Origin: Burkholderiales bacterium UBA2463
Lineage (GTDB): Bacteria; Pseudomonadota; Gammaproteobacteria; Burkholderiales; Burkholderiaceae_A
Direction: 5' to 3'
DNA length: 57,317 bases
NCBI GenBank assembly: GCA_002342295.1
Contig: DDPR01000010.1
Location: forward strand, 1-57,317
Shown here: positions 49,324-57,317 of the stretch, in pieces
Layout: each line of letters begins with the position of its first letter
Position numbering within the stretch: position 1 is the stretch's first letter
Program-made: the position numbers and the translations under genes
Notes under the pieces: generated by a model
Database searches by the model: none
What the model was told of the DNA's origin: nothing
What the model saw: the letters and a program-made list of their open reading frames with translations, nothing else

Positions 49324-49494
49324 ATGAAAAACGTTATCGCTGCTCTGATCGCTGGTGTTTTCGCAACTGCTGCTTTCGCCGCTGACAAGAAAGAAGAGAA
49401 GAAGGCTGACGCTCCTGCTGCTGCTAAGGCAGACGCAAAGAAGGACGAGAAGAAAGCTGACAAGAAAGATGCAAAGAAAGAAGAGAAGAAGTAA
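49324..49494 (+). CDS. Small exported Lys/Ala/Glu-rich protein
   Basis: A 56-codon frame reads from ATG to TAA with GAGG upstream. Residues 1-19 form a clear Sec signal peptide (VIAALIAGVFATAAFA), with likely cleavage after AFA. The mature part of about 37 residues is almost only Lys, Ala, Asp and Glu in short repeats such as ADKK, KKEEKK and KADAKK. It is probably disordered and strongly charged. Codons (GCT, GGT, AAG) differ from neighbours and resemble those of highly expressed genes. Function is unknown; similar small Lys/Ala-rich exported proteins exist in proteobacteria. Confidence 0.85.
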   Translation: MKNVIAALIAGVFATAAFAADKKEEKKADAPAAAKADAKKDEKKADKKDAKKEEKK

Positions 49495-49521
49495 GCTTCT
49501 TCCTCGCCCCGCGGGCGATAA

Positions 49522-49548
49522 AGCGGACCTTCGGGTCCGCTTTTTTTT
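49522..49548 (+). terminator. Intrinsic terminator after the small exported protein
   Basis: AGCGGACC (49522-49529), loop TTCG, and GGTCCGCT (49534-49541) form a perfect eight-pair stem followed by eight T (49541-49548). This is a textbook Rho-independent terminator. Confidence 0.95.
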
Positions 49549-49565
49549 CGCGCTAAACCTCTTTC

Positions 49566-50027
49566 ATGCTCCGTAAACTCCTTCGCGCCCTCTACCTGCT
49601 GGCGCTTCTCGCAGCCTGGCCTTGGGCGACGAGCATGGCCCAGGATGGGGCGGCCACCCAAGGGCTCGAGATTCGGGGCTTTCGCGTTCAGGTCGAGATG
49701 GCCACCACGACGGAATCGAGAGCCCGAGGACTCATGTTTAGAAAGCGCCTCGAGCCCGACCACGGCATGCTCTTTGTCTTTGATGCGCCTGAGACCATCT
49801 GCATGTGGATGCGCAACACACCACTACCCCTCTCGGTCGCATTCATCTCTAGCGATGGCCACATCATCAACATAGCCGACATGACCCCACTCTCAGACCA
49901 GCCCCATTGCTCGCATCGGCCTGCTGTCTATGCACTGGAGATGGCTCAGGGCTGGTTCACAAACCGGGGGGTGGGGCAGGGCCAATTCATCAAAGGCCTG
50001 CCCGGCCCCAAGCCCCCCAGTCACTAG
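49566..50027 (+). CDS. Exported DUF192 family protein
   Basis: The 153-residue product has a signal peptide (LLRALYLLALLAAWPWATSMA) and then a DUF192 domain with VEMATTTESRARGLMFRKRLEPDHGMLFVFD, here given only as its start VEMATTTES and end GMLFVFD, followed by CMWMRNTPLPLSVAFI and a C-terminal ALEMAQGWF. DUF192 proteins are small periplasmic beta-barrel-like proteins of unknown function. It lies just after a terminator, so it has its own start of transcription, and it overlaps sodB by four bases at the 3' ends. Confidence 0.88.
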   Translation: MLRKLLRALYLLALLAAWPWATSMAQDGAATQGLEIRGFRVQVEMATTTESRARGLMFRKRLEPDHGMLFVFDAPETICMWMRNTPLPLSVAFISSDGHIINIADMTPLSDQPHCSHRPAVYALEMAQGWFTNRGVGQGQFIKGLPGPKPPSH

Positions 50028-50605
50028 GCGGAGAAGTTCTTCTCGGCGAAGTCCCAGTTCACAAGATTCCAGAAAGCTCCGAGATAGTCGGGACGACGGT
50101 TTCGGTAATCCACGTAGTAGGCATGCTCCCATACATCGCAGGTGAGCAATGGCTTGCTGGTCGTGGTCAATGGCGTGGCTGCGTTGCTCGTGTTCACAAT
50201 GTCGAGGCTTCCATCGGACTGTTTTACGAGCCACGTCCAGCCCGATCCAAAATTGCCTACAGCACTCTTGGTAAAGGTGTCCTTGAACACATCGAAGCTG
50301 CCCCACTTCGCGGCGATGGCATCAGCCAAAGCACCATGGGGCTGCCCGCCTCCGTGTGGCGCAAGGCTATTCCAGTAGAACGTGTGATTCCAGACCTGAG
50401 CGGCATTGTTGAAAATTCCGCCGGACGATTTGCGGACGATGTCTTCCAGGCTTGCCGACTCAAACTCGGTCCCTTTCACCAGATTGTTGAGGTTGGTGGC
50501 ATAGGCCTGATGATGCTTACCGTAATGAAACTCGAGGGTCTCTTTGGAGATGTGAGGCGAGAGGGCATCCATCGCATAAGGCAGGGCGGGAAGCGTGTGT
50601 TCCAT
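50024..50605 (-). CDS. sodB: Superoxide dismutase, Fe/Mn type
   Basis: The 193-residue enzyme removes superoxide. Metal ligands are His in FHYGKHHQAY, His in WNHTFYW, and Asp/His in DVWEHAYYVDYRNRRPDYL. The length and the AQVWNHTFYW and FGSGWTWLV segments fit the iron-type SodB. The start at 50605 reads MEHTLPALPYAMDAL. It is convergent with the DUF192 gene; xseA lies upstream on the same strand. Confidence 0.96.
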   Translation of the reverse strand: MEHTLPALPYAMDALSPHISKETLEFHYGKHHQAYATNLNNLVKGTEFESASLEDIVRKSSGGIFNNAAQVWNHTFYWNSLAPHGGGQPHGALADAIAAKWGSFDVFKDTFTKSAVGNFGSGWTWLVKQSDGSLDIVNTSNAATPLTTTSKPLLTCDVWEHAYYVDYRNRRPDYLGAFWNLVNWDFAEKNFSA

Positions 50606-50683
50606 ATTGAAGGCTCCAGAATGTCTAAGTCAGATTCGATCAACGGGGGTGTTTAACTGCGCGGTGTCGAGCATCGCATGGGA

Positions 50684-51910
50684 TTATGACTGGGCATCCG
50701 CATGCGCTCCGGGGTCTTGGCTAACCGCCTCGACCCGGGCACTCGCCACCCCGTCTGCAAAGACCATCTGCACTCGGTCGCCGGGTGCGAGTTCCCGCAC
50801 GGCTGTCAGAGGGCGACTGTCCACATCAAGCGCCAGCACATAACCTCGGGCAAGAACAGCCAGAGGGCTGAGGGCCTCTAGACGAGATCGAAGTCGGTCC
50901 AGACGCGCGTCGAAGCGCTGTATGAGAGAGCGCCCAGTGCTCGGGTAGCGCTCAAGCGCTCGTTCAAGCAAGGATCGATGCGAAGCGAGTCGAGCCCGGG
51001 GGTTGGGAAGGCTGCGGCGGGCATAGTCCAGTCGCTGCGAGGCTTGGCGCATGAAGGCCAGCACACTCTGCCGCAGATCCAGACCGCGCTGAGCCAGACG
51101 AGCGTGCAACACCTGATCCGGCTCTGCAAGCCACTCCGCAGCCCCCGTCGGCGTGGCCGCGCGATGATCCGCAGCAAGATCGCAGAGGGTGGTGTCGGTC
51201 TCGTGACCCACCCCCGAGACCGTGTAGTGCGGGGAAGCGGCCACGGCCCTCACCACAGCCTCATCATTAAAGGCCCAGAGATCCTCGAGGCTGCCGCCCC
51301 CGCGCACAATTGCAAGCGCGTCCAGGGGCGTCCTTGCAGCCCGCTCAAGGGCACCCAAAAGCGCTGTGGGGGCCTCTGCGCCCTGGACCAGACTCGGAAA
51401 CAAAACAACTCGAAGTCGAGGCGCTCGGCGCTGCAGCGTCACAAGAAAATCTCGGAGTGCTGCGCCGGAATAAGACGTCACCAAGCCAACCCTGGCGAGT
51501 CGCTCGGGCCGAACCTTTTTGCGGGACGCGTCGAAAAGGCCCTGCTCAGTCAGCCTAGCCTTGAGCCTCAGAAAGAGGTCATAAAGGCTGCCTTGGCCGG
51601 CCACCTGCATCGAAAGCAGCTGGATTTGAAACTCGCCGCGGGCCTCATAAAGGCCGGTGCTGGCTCGCACCTCCACCGCAAGGCCCTCTGCGGGGCGAAA
51701 GGTCAGTGCACTCGCCTCCCTGCGAAACATGACCGCCCTCACGCTGGCCTGCTTGTCCTTCAGGGTGAGGTACCAATGGCCGCTCTCGGCCATGTTGGCC
51801 TGCGAGATCTCAGCCGCGAGGCGAATGAGAGGAAACTGTCGCGTGAGCGCCTGATTAACCAGCCGATTTAGGCCGGAAACCGTTAACAGAGGCTGAACGT
51901 CAACTTCCAA
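50684..51910 (-). CDS. xseA: Exodeoxyribonuclease VII large subunit
   Basis: The 408-residue subunit has an N-terminal OB-fold (LTVSGLNRLVNQALTRQFP, WYLTLKDKQASVRAVMF) and the catalytic core with GLVTSYSGAALRDF, RGGGSLEDLWAFNDE and SGVGHETDTTLCDLAADHRAATPT. It degrades single-stranded DNA with XseB, not seen nearby. The start is TTG at 51910, chosen because AAGGAGG lies eight bases upstream. A further TTG at 51952 in the same frame has no such support. Confidence 0.94.
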   Translation of the reverse strand: MEVDVQPLLTVSGLNRLVNQALTRQFPLIRLAAEISQANMAESGHWYLTLKDKQASVRAVMFRREASALTFRPAEGLAVEVRASTGLYEARGEFQIQLLSMQVAGQGSLYDLFLRLKARLTEQGLFDASRKKVRPERLARVGLVTSYSGAALRDFLVTLQRRAPRLRVVLFPSLVQGAEAPTALLGALERAARTPLDALAIVRGGGSLEDLWAFNDEAVVRAVAASPHYTVSGVGHETDTTLCDLAADHRAATPTGAAEWLAEPDQVLHARLAQRGLDLRQSVLAFMRQASQRLDYARRSLPNPRARLASHRSLLERALERYPSTGRSLIQRFDARLDRLRSRLEALSPLAVLARGYVLALDVDSRPLTAVRELAPGDRVQMVFADGVASARVEAVSQDPGAHADAQS

Positions 51911-52162
51911 TGACGCTGCCTCCTTGGCTTTGAGAGAATGACTTTTCCACAAGCCGCGTCAGCGCTTGATTTTCCTCACAAAAACCGCGTGAAATATGGG
52001 GTTGCGGGAAATCAGGCATGAAAAAACGGAATAGGAACTCTCTAAGCAATTGTATTTAATGATATTTTTCTAGTGTTTCTGCACTTTGAAGAAGAGGGGC
52101 TCAAGTCAGCCCTGAGAGCCAAGGCCTCAGAATATCTGTAATCATCCCTCGATAGGCGGGTC
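51911..52162. other. Intergenic region between xseA and lpxK
   Basis: This 252-base divergent gap is the longest in the window and clearly A/T richer than its surroundings (for example TGTATTTAATGATATTTTTC near 52046-52070). It must hold promoters for xseA and lpxK. I found no convincing -35/-10 pair, no tRNA and no clear hairpin terminator. Short frames here lack ribosome sites. Confidence 0.6.
51919..51925 (-). promoter_or_regulatory. Ribosome binding site that fixes the xseA TTG start
   Basis: On the minus strand the bases read AAGGAGG, a full Shine-Dalgarno match, eight bases before the TTG at 51910. This decides the start of xseA against the upstream TTG. Confidence 0.8.
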
Positions 52163-53317
52163 ATGACTTCTCTTTCCACAGAGTTATCAACAAGCTGGCT
52201 CTGGCGCTGTTGGTTTCCGTCTGAGGGGTCTCCTCGGCTCAGCATGCCCGCACGACTCAGCCTGAAATTAGGGGCTTGGCTACTCAGCCCCCTCGGAGTC
52301 CTGGGGGCATCCTTGGGTCGCATCCGACTCCGCCAGCAGATGCGAGCTCCCCGGGTGCGGCTCCCGGTCATTGCCGTCGGCAACTGGATCGTTGGGGGCG
52401 CAGGCAAGACCCCCGCCTGCATGGCCCTGGCCCAAGCGCTCTCAGAACGGGGCTACACACCGGCCATCCTGAGTCGCGGCTTTGGCGGAAAGATCCATTC
52501 GACAGACGCGCCCCTGGTCATGGATCCACGCAGGCTATCGATGGTGTCGCCTTCGATGAGCGGCGATGAGCCTTGGCTGCTTGCCTGGCGGACGGGATGC
52601 CCAGTCGCAGTTCACCCGAACCGCCTGCGAGCTGCACAAGCAATCATGACGACCTTTCCCGCGGTCGATGTTCTTTTGTTGGACGATGGCCTCTCTCAAA
52701 CCACGCTGCAGCCGAGTCTTCGCGTGTTGGTGCTCGACGACCGGCTTCTCGGCAATGGCCTCTGCCTGCCCGCTGGCCCCCTGCGGCACGCATGGCCGCC
52801 TCCCAGCGCCTACAGCATTGATGCAGTGCTCGCGAGGTCTGCCACGGACGTCTCGGGCTTGTGGCCCACAACCCCCACTCCCCGCTTGGGCCAACTCACG
52901 CTGCGGCCGGACTCTTGGGTGCGCCCCATCGCTCGGGGTGGCGCCGCAGTCCAGGCCGAGCAATGCAGTCTTGCCGACATGCAGACCGGAACCTCGCCTT
53001 GGGCGCTCTGCGGAATTGCTCGTCCGGCCGCCTTTGTCAGTACCCTCGCAAGCCTAGGCATCCGCCCCACGACTTGCCTGGCTCTCAAGGATCATGCCGA
53101 GCTCCCAAGACAGGCGTTTCTCAAGGTGCTCTCGCTGGCCCATCGGCGGCGTATGACTGGGCCGTCGGTGCTGCTTATGACCGAGAAAGATGCCGTAAAA
53201 TTCGGGCACTCTCCGACGGAGGCGTTGTGTCCATGGTGGGCCCTTCGTCTTGATGCGACCCTCGACCCTGAGTGGACCGACGCCCTGCTCCAAAAACTCA
53301 AAAAGGCCTATGGATAA
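52163..53317 (+). CDS. lpxK: Tetraacyldisaccharide 4'-kinase
   Basis: The 384-residue inner-membrane-associated kinase phosphorylates the lipid A precursor. The P-loop region is PVIAVGNWIVGGAGKTP, near residue 75, and AILSRGFGGK follows; MTEKDAVKF is in the C-terminal part. The usual DDGxQH signature reads DDGLSQ, so the trailing residues are altered. The N-terminal helix around residues 30-50 would insert in the membrane. The neighbours Trm112-like, kdsB and adk match the common lpxK context. It overlaps the next gene by eight bases. Confidence 0.9.
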   Translation: MTSLSTELSTSWLWRCWFPSEGSPRLSMPARLSLKLGAWLLSPLGVLGASLGRIRLRQQMRAPRVRLPVIAVGNWIVGGAGKTPACMALAQALSERGYTPAILSRGFGGKIHSTDAPLVMDPRRLSMVSPSMSGDEPWLLAWRTGCPVAVHPNRLRAAQAIMTTFPAVDVLLLDDGLSQTTLQPSLRVLVLDDRLLGNGLCLPAGPLRHAWPPPSAYSIDAVLARSATDVSGLWPTTPTPRLGQLTLRPDSWVRPIARGGAAVQAEQCSLADMQTGTSPWALCGIARPAAFVSTLASLGIRPTTCLALKDHAELPRQAFLKVLSLAHRRRMTGPSVLLMTEKDAVKFGHSPTEALCPWWALRLDATLDPEWTDALLQKLKKAYG

Positions 53318-53504
53318 AAAGCTTCGCGACATTCTGGCCTGCCCCAACTGCCACGGGCCCCTTAGACTGCACCCCAATCAAGCCGCCTGGGTCTGTGCAG
53401 CCGAGCGGCTCTCTTTCCCGATTGTTGACGGTATCCCCCACCTGCTGATGCAGTCCGCCTCGGAGCTTCCTGAATACGAGATCGCAAACTGGGACCCCGC
53501 TTGA
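53310..53504 (+). CDS. Trm112/YcaR-like small zinc-ribbon-type protein
   Basis: The 64-residue protein starts MDKKLRDILACPNCHGPL and ends with FPIVDGIPHLL near residue 45, as in the YcaR/Trm112 family. The first Cys pair CPNC is present, while the usual second position has a single Cys in WVCAAERL. The role in bacteria is uncertain; the gene typically sits between lpxK and kdsB. Its stop overlaps the TTG start of kdsB (TTGA). Confidence 0.9.
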   Translation: MDKKLRDILACPNCHGPLRLHPNQAAWVCAAERLSFPIVDGIPHLLMQSASELPEYEIANWDPA

Positions 53505-54277
53505 GAGAAGGGCCTGAGCTCGGCTTCTGGGCCTGCATTCCCGCACGTCGAGCATCGAGCAGACTTCCCAACAAACCACTCGCCGACCTCGGCGGGCGCC
53601 CCATGATTTTGCGCACCGCCGAGGTGGCGACCCAGTCCGGTGCGCAGCGCGTGGTCATCGCCACAGACGATGTGGAGATCCTCTCGGTGGTTCAGTCGGC
53701 CGGCTTCGAGGCCTTCATGACCTCGCCACACCACACCAGTGGAACCGACAGACTTGCAGAGCTCGCTGAGCGGCTCGAGGCGCCCGACGACCAAGTGCTT
53801 GTCAACCTACAGGGGGACGAGCCCCTGATGCCCCCCGAAGTTCTTCGGCAGGTCGCCCAGCGACTTCTTAGCGAACCCGAGGCGTCCGTGGCCACCGCAG
53901 TCACCGCGATTCACGACCCCCAGGAGCTCACAAGTCCGCATGCCGTGAAAGCGGTCATTAATGCCAACGGTCACGCGCTCTATTTCTCGCGCGCGCCCAT
54001 TCCGTTTGCTCGCGAGCATCACGCAGCAGGCCTCACCGCCCTGCCGCCCTCACCGTTTACTGCGTTGCGACATCTGGGCATCTACGCCTTTCGCGCGGGG
54101 CCCCTGCGGGCCTTCTCGGGCTGGGGGCCGTGCATGCTCGAGACCACTGAGCAGCTTGAGCAACTTCGCTGGCTCTTTCATGGTCATCTCATCTGCACCA
54201 TCACCCTCCCAACCGCACCGCCACCAGGAATCGACACCCCAGAAGATCTCGCCCGAGCACAGGCCCTTCTCTTATAA
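53501..54277 (+). CDS. kdsB: 3-deoxy-manno-octulosonate cytidylyltransferase
   Basis: The 258-residue enzyme activates KDO as CMP-KDO for lipopolysaccharide core. IPARRASSRLPNKPLADLGGRPM is represented by its IPARRASSRLPNKPL start, and VNLQGDEPLMP, SRAPIPFAR, LRHLGIYAFR and ETTEQLEQLRWL are all present. The TTG at 53501 overlaps the preceding stop (TTGA) and is the only suitable start close to the conserved N-terminus. A TATAAT for adk overlaps its stop codon. Confidence 0.94.
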   Translation: MREGPELGFWACIPARRASSRLPNKPLADLGGRPMILRTAEVATQSGAQRVVIATDDVEILSVVQSAGFEAFMTSPHHTSGTDRLAELAERLEAPDDQVLVNLQGDEPLMPPEVLRQVAQRLLSEPEASVATAVTAIHDPQELTSPHAVKAVINANGHALYFSRAPIPFAREHHAAGLTALPPSPFTALRHLGIYAFRAGPLRAFSGWGPCMLETTEQLEQLRWLFHGHLICTITLPTAPPPGIDTPEDLARAQALLL

Positions 54278-54278
54278 T
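54273..54278 (+). promoter_or_regulatory. Probable -10 box for adk
   Basis: A perfect TATAAT overlaps the kdsB stop, 33 bases before the adk ATG. No good -35 box was found upstream. adk also has a ribosome site (CAGGAGA) eight or so bases before its start. Confidence 0.45.
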
Positions 54279-54311
54279 CGCGCCCTTACAACAAAAACTT
54301 CAGGAGACAGC

Positions 54312-54968
54312 ATGCGCGTCATTCTTCTTGGCCCACCGGGCGCAGGAAAGGGCACTCAGGCGACGTTCATCAAAGAGCGTTTTGGCATTCCCCAGATCTC
54401 AACCGGGGACATGCTGCGCGCAGCCGTCTCTGCCGGAACGCCCATCGGGCTTCAGGCCAAAGCCGTGATGGACTCTGGGGCCCTGGTCAGCGACGAGATC
54501 ATCATCAACCTCGTCAAAGAGCGACTCATGGCGGCAGACTGTCAGGCGGGTTACCTCTTTGACGGATTCCCCCGCACCATTCCGCAGGCGGAGGCCCTCA
54601 AAGAAGCCGGTGTTCCCATTGATGTCGTTCTCGAGGTGCAGGTGCCAGACTCAGACATCATTGAACGTATGAGTGGACGCCGCGTGCACATGGCCAGTGG
54701 TCGCACCTACCACCTGCATTTCAATCCGCCGAAAGAGCCCGGTGTCGACGACCTCACAGGCGAAGCCCTCATCCAGCGTGACGATGACCGCGAGGAGACG
54801 GTCCGCAAACGTCTGGAGGTGTACCACGCCCAGACCAAACCTCTCGTCGATTTTTACTCGCACTGGGCGGAGTCTAAGGACGCGAGGGCGCCCCGGATGC
54901 GAAGCATTTCTGGCGTGGGGTCGGTCGAAGACATCACCGCCAAGGTGATGCAGGCCCTGCAGGCCTAG
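54312..54968 (+). CDS. adk: Adenylate kinase
   Basis: The 218-residue enzyme interconverts ATP, ADP and AMP. The P-loop GPPGAGKGTQ is at residues 7-16, the AMP site includes ISTGDMLRAAV, FDGFPRTIPQA is the next conserved segment, and a long LID (about residues 122-160, with GRRVHMASGRTYHL) lacks zinc cysteines, as in Gram-negative enzymes. ATG at 54312 has AGGAG upstream. It overlaps the convergent DUF3579 gene by four bases. Confidence 0.97.
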   Translation: MRVILLGPPGAGKGTQATFIKERFGIPQISTGDMLRAAVSAGTPIGLQAKAVMDSGALVSDEIIINLVKERLMAADCQAGYLFDGFPRTIPQAEALKEAGVPIDVVLEVQVPDSDIIERMSGRRVHMASGRTYHLHFNPPKEPGVDDLTGEALIQRDDDREETVRKRLEVYHAQTKPLVDFYSHWAESKDARAPRMRSISGVGSVEDITAKVMQALQA

Positions 54969-55288
54969 GAGGCTGAGCCAGCCCCCTCACCCGAGGGGCC
55001 AGGCTGCTCCTCCAGGGGCAGGTCGTTGTCACGGGCAAAGCCACACAGAAACTCCCAGGCCATGGGCTCGAGATCTCGGATGCGGTCGTCCACCTCCACA
55101 CATTTCACACCCGCCACCGTCACCGGCTGCGCAAAAGGCGAGAATCCCACAGCTGTGATGGGGGGACCGTCGCGTCGATACCCGGGTCGATAAGGAGAGA
55201 GCACACCCGCAAGTCGCTCCGCCCAATCACTCGGTCGGAAGGCTTTTCCATCGGGCGTCTGACCCTTCATCAGGAAGCGTTTGGACAT
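54965..55288 (-). CDS. DUF3579 family protein
   Basis: The 107-residue soluble protein has GKAFRPSDWAERLAGVLS near residue 15 and VTVAGVKCVEVDDRIRDLEP, MAWEFLCGFARDNDLPL in the C-terminal half, which match the DUF3579 family found mainly in betaproteobacteria. The function is unknown. It is divergent from argD across a 71-base gap in which TATTCT (55311-55316) reads as TAGAAT on the other strand, so both may share -10 bases. Confidence 0.85.
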   Translation of the reverse strand: MSKRFLMKGQTPDGKAFRPSDWAERLAGVLSPYRPGYRRDGPPITAVGFSPFAQPVTVAGVKCVEVDDRIRDLEPMAWEFLCGFARDNDLPLEEQPGPSGEGAGSAS

Positions 55289-55359
55289 GAAACCTTCTCG
55301 GAGAAAGCGGTATTCTAGCCGTCCGCCCCAGCCCCTTCCGATGCAAAACTGTCATCTCG

Positions 55360-56550
55360 ATGATCACCCCTAGCCCCTATCTCATGCCGACTTACAACCG
55401 GCTGCCCATCGCGCTCTCGCATGGCCAAGGCTGTCGCGTCTGGGACACCGAGGGCCACGAGTATCTCGATGCGCTCTCGGGCATCGCTGTCAACACGCTG
55501 GGCCACAACCATGCGGGGCTGGTCGCGGCGCTTCGTGATCAGGTCGGGCGACTCATTCACACCTCGAATCTCTATCACGTTCCCCTTCAAGACCAGCTCG
55601 CTGAAAAGCTCGTGCGCCTCTCGGGGATGCAGAGGGCCTTCTTCTGTAACTCCGGCCTCGAGGCAAACGAGGCTGCGCTCAAACTTGCTCGCCTTCAGGG
55701 TCAGGCTCGGGGCAGAGGACCATCCAAAGTCATTGTCTTTGAGGGTGCCTTTCATGGGCGCTCGATCGCAACGCTCTCGGCCACGGCCAGCGCAAAGGTG
55801 CAAAAGGGCTTTGAACCTTTGGTAGAAGGCTTTGTGCGCCTACCGCTCAACGATCTCGCTGCCTTGGAGCAAGCAATACTCGAGGATGCCTCTATCAGCG
55901 CCGTGTTTTTGGAATCGATCCAGGGGGAGGGAGGCATTCGAGAGGCGCACCTCGATTTCCTTCGCGGGCTGCGTGCCCTCTGTTCGCAACACAACGTATT
56001 GCTCATGCTGGATGAGGTTCAGTGCGGCATTGGCCGAACGGGGCGCTGGTTTGCTCATCAATGGGCCGAGATCCTCCCCGATGTCATGCCCCTGGCAAAG
56101 GGCCTGGGCTCCGGGGTCCCGATTGGGGCCGTGCTCACCCACGGACCCGCCGCCGACCTCTTCACGCCAGGGAGCCACGGCACCACCTTTGGCGGCAACC
56201 CGCTCGCGATGCGGGCAGGCCTTGCCACCATTGCGGCCATCGAGGCTGAGGGTCTACTGGCCAATGCCTCCGCAAGGGGAGATCAACTTATCCAGGGCCT
56301 CAAACGAAGACTGACTGGCCTGAACGGCGTGGTTGAGGTTCGAGGACGGGGCCTTATGGTCGGCGTCGAATTGCACAAACCCTGCGCGGATCTGGTGAAG
56401 TACGGCCTCGAGCGCGGAGTCTTGTTCAATGTCACGGCTGAACGCGTGGTTCGCCTACTGCCCGCCCTCATCATCACCTCTGAAGAGATTGACGAGATCA
56501 TCGAAACGGTGGGGGATCTCATCGCAGCATTCGCCTCCACCAACGAATGA
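55360..56550 (+). CDS. argD: Acetylornithine aminotransferase
   Basis: The 396-residue PLP enzyme makes N-acetylornithine in arginine synthesis and may also serve in lysine synthesis. It contains LDALSGIAVNTLGHNH, FCNSGLEANEAALKLAR, FEGAFHGRSIATL, LMLDEVQCGIGRTG, and the PLP-Lys in MPLAKGLGSGVPIGA, then GTTFGGNPLA. The stop overlaps the argF ATG (ATGA), so argD-argF form an operon. Confidence 0.96.
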   Translation: MITPSPYLMPTYNRLPIALSHGQGCRVWDTEGHEYLDALSGIAVNTLGHNHAGLVAALRDQVGRLIHTSNLYHVPLQDQLAEKLVRLSGMQRAFFCNSGLEANEAALKLARLQGQARGRGPSKVIVFEGAFHGRSIATLSATASAKVQKGFEPLVEGFVRLPLNDLAALEQAILEDASISAVFLESIQGEGGIREAHLDFLRGLRALCSQHNVLLMLDEVQCGIGRTGRWFAHQWAEILPDVMPLAKGLGSGVPIGAVLTHGPAADLFTPGSHGTTFGGNPLAMRAGLATIAAIEAEGLLANASARGDQLIQGLKRRLTGLNGVVEVRGRGLMVGVELHKPCADLVKYGLERGVLFNVTAERVVRLLPALIITSEEIDEIIETVGDLIAAFASTNE

Positions 56551-57317
56551 ACGCACCCGGACCCATGCAGCACTTCCTGCAATTTAAAGACCTCGATCGC
56601 GAGACGCTTGCCTATCTCTTTGAGCGCTGCCGCATCATCAAAGATCGCTTCAAGCGCTATCAACGCCACATGCCCCTGCTGGACCGCACGCTGGTGATGA
56701 TTTTTGAGAAGCAGTCCACCCGAACCCGATTGTCGTTTGAGGCGGGCATGCATCAGCTGGGTGGCGCAGCCATTTATCTCAATACGCGAGACACCCAACT
56801 CGGTCGGGGAGAGCCCGTGGAGGACGCTGCACAGGTCATCTCGCGCATGTGCGACCTTGTCATGATTCGAACGTACGAGCAGGACATCATCGAGCGCTTT
56901 GCCGCCCACTCGCGAGTGCCCGTGATCAACGGCCTCACGAACGAGTATCACCCCTGCCAGATTCTCGCCGACATCTTCACCTTCATTGAGCATCGAGGTT
57001 CCATTGAGGGCAAGACGGTCGCCTGGATCGGGGACTCCAATAATGTCTGCAACACTTGGCTTCAGGCAGCCGAGGTGCTTCGCTTTCAGGTTCGGGTCTC
57101 GACACCGCCGGGCTACGAGGTCGAACCCGAGCGGGCTGGCCTTCATGCTTCCAATCACTTCTTGCAGTTTTCCAGTCCGGAGGAGGCCGTGACTGGCGCG
57201 GACTTGGTCACCACCGATGTCTGGACGAGCATGGGATTTGAGTCCGAAAATGCGGAGAGAAAGAGGGCCTTTGAACACTGGTGCGTAGACGCCGACCTCA
57301 TGTCGCACGCCCATCGA
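56547..57317 (+). CDS. argF: Ornithine carbamoyltransferase, 5' part
   Basis: A frame of 257 codons opens at the ATG 56547 and runs off the right edge. The product has LQFKDLDRETLAYLF, the carbamoyl-phosphate motif KQSTRTRLSFE near residue 57, GGAAIYLNTRDTQLGRGEP, and NEYHPCQILAD near residue 135, as in anabolic ornithine transcarbamylase. The ornithine-binding C-terminal part is beyond the window. It is coupled to argD by a four-base overlap. Confidence 0.96.
   Translation, partial: MNAPGPMQHFLQFKDLDRETLAYLFERCRIIKDRFKRYQRHMPLLDRTLVMIFEKQSTRTRLSFEAGMHQLGGAAIYLNTRDTQLGRGEPVEDAAQVISRMCDLVMIRTYEQDIIERFAAHSRVPVINGLTNEYHPCQILADIFTFIEHRGSIEGKTVAWIGDSNNVCNTWLQAAEVLRFQVRVSTPPGYEVEPERAGLHASNHFLQFSSPEEAVTGADLVTTDVWTSMGFESENAERKRAFEHWCVDADLMSHAHR

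Noticed and set aside
52042..52422. Minus-strand open frame across the xseA-lpxK gap
   Set aside because: Covers an A/T-rich promoter region and the antisense of lpxK; no ribosome site or motif.

Overview
The window is a gene-dense, GC-rich chromosomal segment from an anoxygenic purple phototroph. The order crtE-crtF-bchC-bchX-bchY-bchZ-puf(B..A)LMC, a tetraheme reaction-centre cytochrome (pufC), a spheroidene-type O-methyltransferase (crtF) and housekeeping neighbours such as a DUF3579 gene, lpxK/Trm112/kdsB and clpS-clpA point to a proteobacterium, most likely a betaproteobacterium of the Burkholderiales (inference, not shown by a search). No gap between genes exceeds 300 bases. Many codirectional genes share start/stop bases (ATGA, TGATG, GTGA, TTGA), and several convergent genes overlap at their 3' ends by 4 to 52 bases, which suggests a streamlined genome.

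Bases 1-16448 form the photosynthesis cluster. The 3' end of bchG, then bchP and tspO, run rightward. Facing them, one long leftward superoperon reads crtE, crtF, bchC, bchX, bchY, bchZ, pufB, an unrecognised 74-codon membrane-protein gene, pufA, a strong stem-loop, pufL, pufM, pufC. A divergent control region with two tandem PpsR/CrtJ-like sites separates crtE from bchO. Another perfect PpsR-like site sits in the bchC promoter. bchO runs into the 3' end of bchD, and bchD-bchI complete the magnesium chelatase. An initiator tRNA-Met lies upstream of bchI. Together these genes make geranylgeranyl diphosphate and methoxy-carotenoids, insert Mg into protoporphyrin, reduce and phytylate bacteriochlorophyll, and build the RC-LH1 core.

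Bases 16469-32793 carry housekeeping genes: a Zn-ribbon Nudix hydrolase, the N-degron transferases aat and bpt, pyrD, lutA-lutB with a divergent IclR regulator, a PBP7-type endopeptidase, a histone-deacetylase-like hydrolase, a MoaB/CinA-type protein, argA, an operon of methyltransferase-rnhA-dnaQ followed by three unrecognised genes, gloB and mltD. Bases 32826-42034 hold a desaturase, rsmB, purN, and the overlapping operon ribF-ileS-lspA-coaBC-dut.

Bases 42068-57317 hold tal with a flavocytochrome c sulfide dehydrogenase-like pair (fccB and a monoheme cytochrome), clpS-clpA, cspA, icd, a tiny Lys/Ala-rich exported protein with its own promoter and terminator, a DUF192 protein, sodB, xseA, lpxK-Trm112-kdsB-adk, a DUF3579 gene, argD and the 5' part of argF. 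The most unusual items are the membrane-protein gene between pufB and pufA, and a bchD whose conserved N-terminus extends upstream of any canonical start codon.
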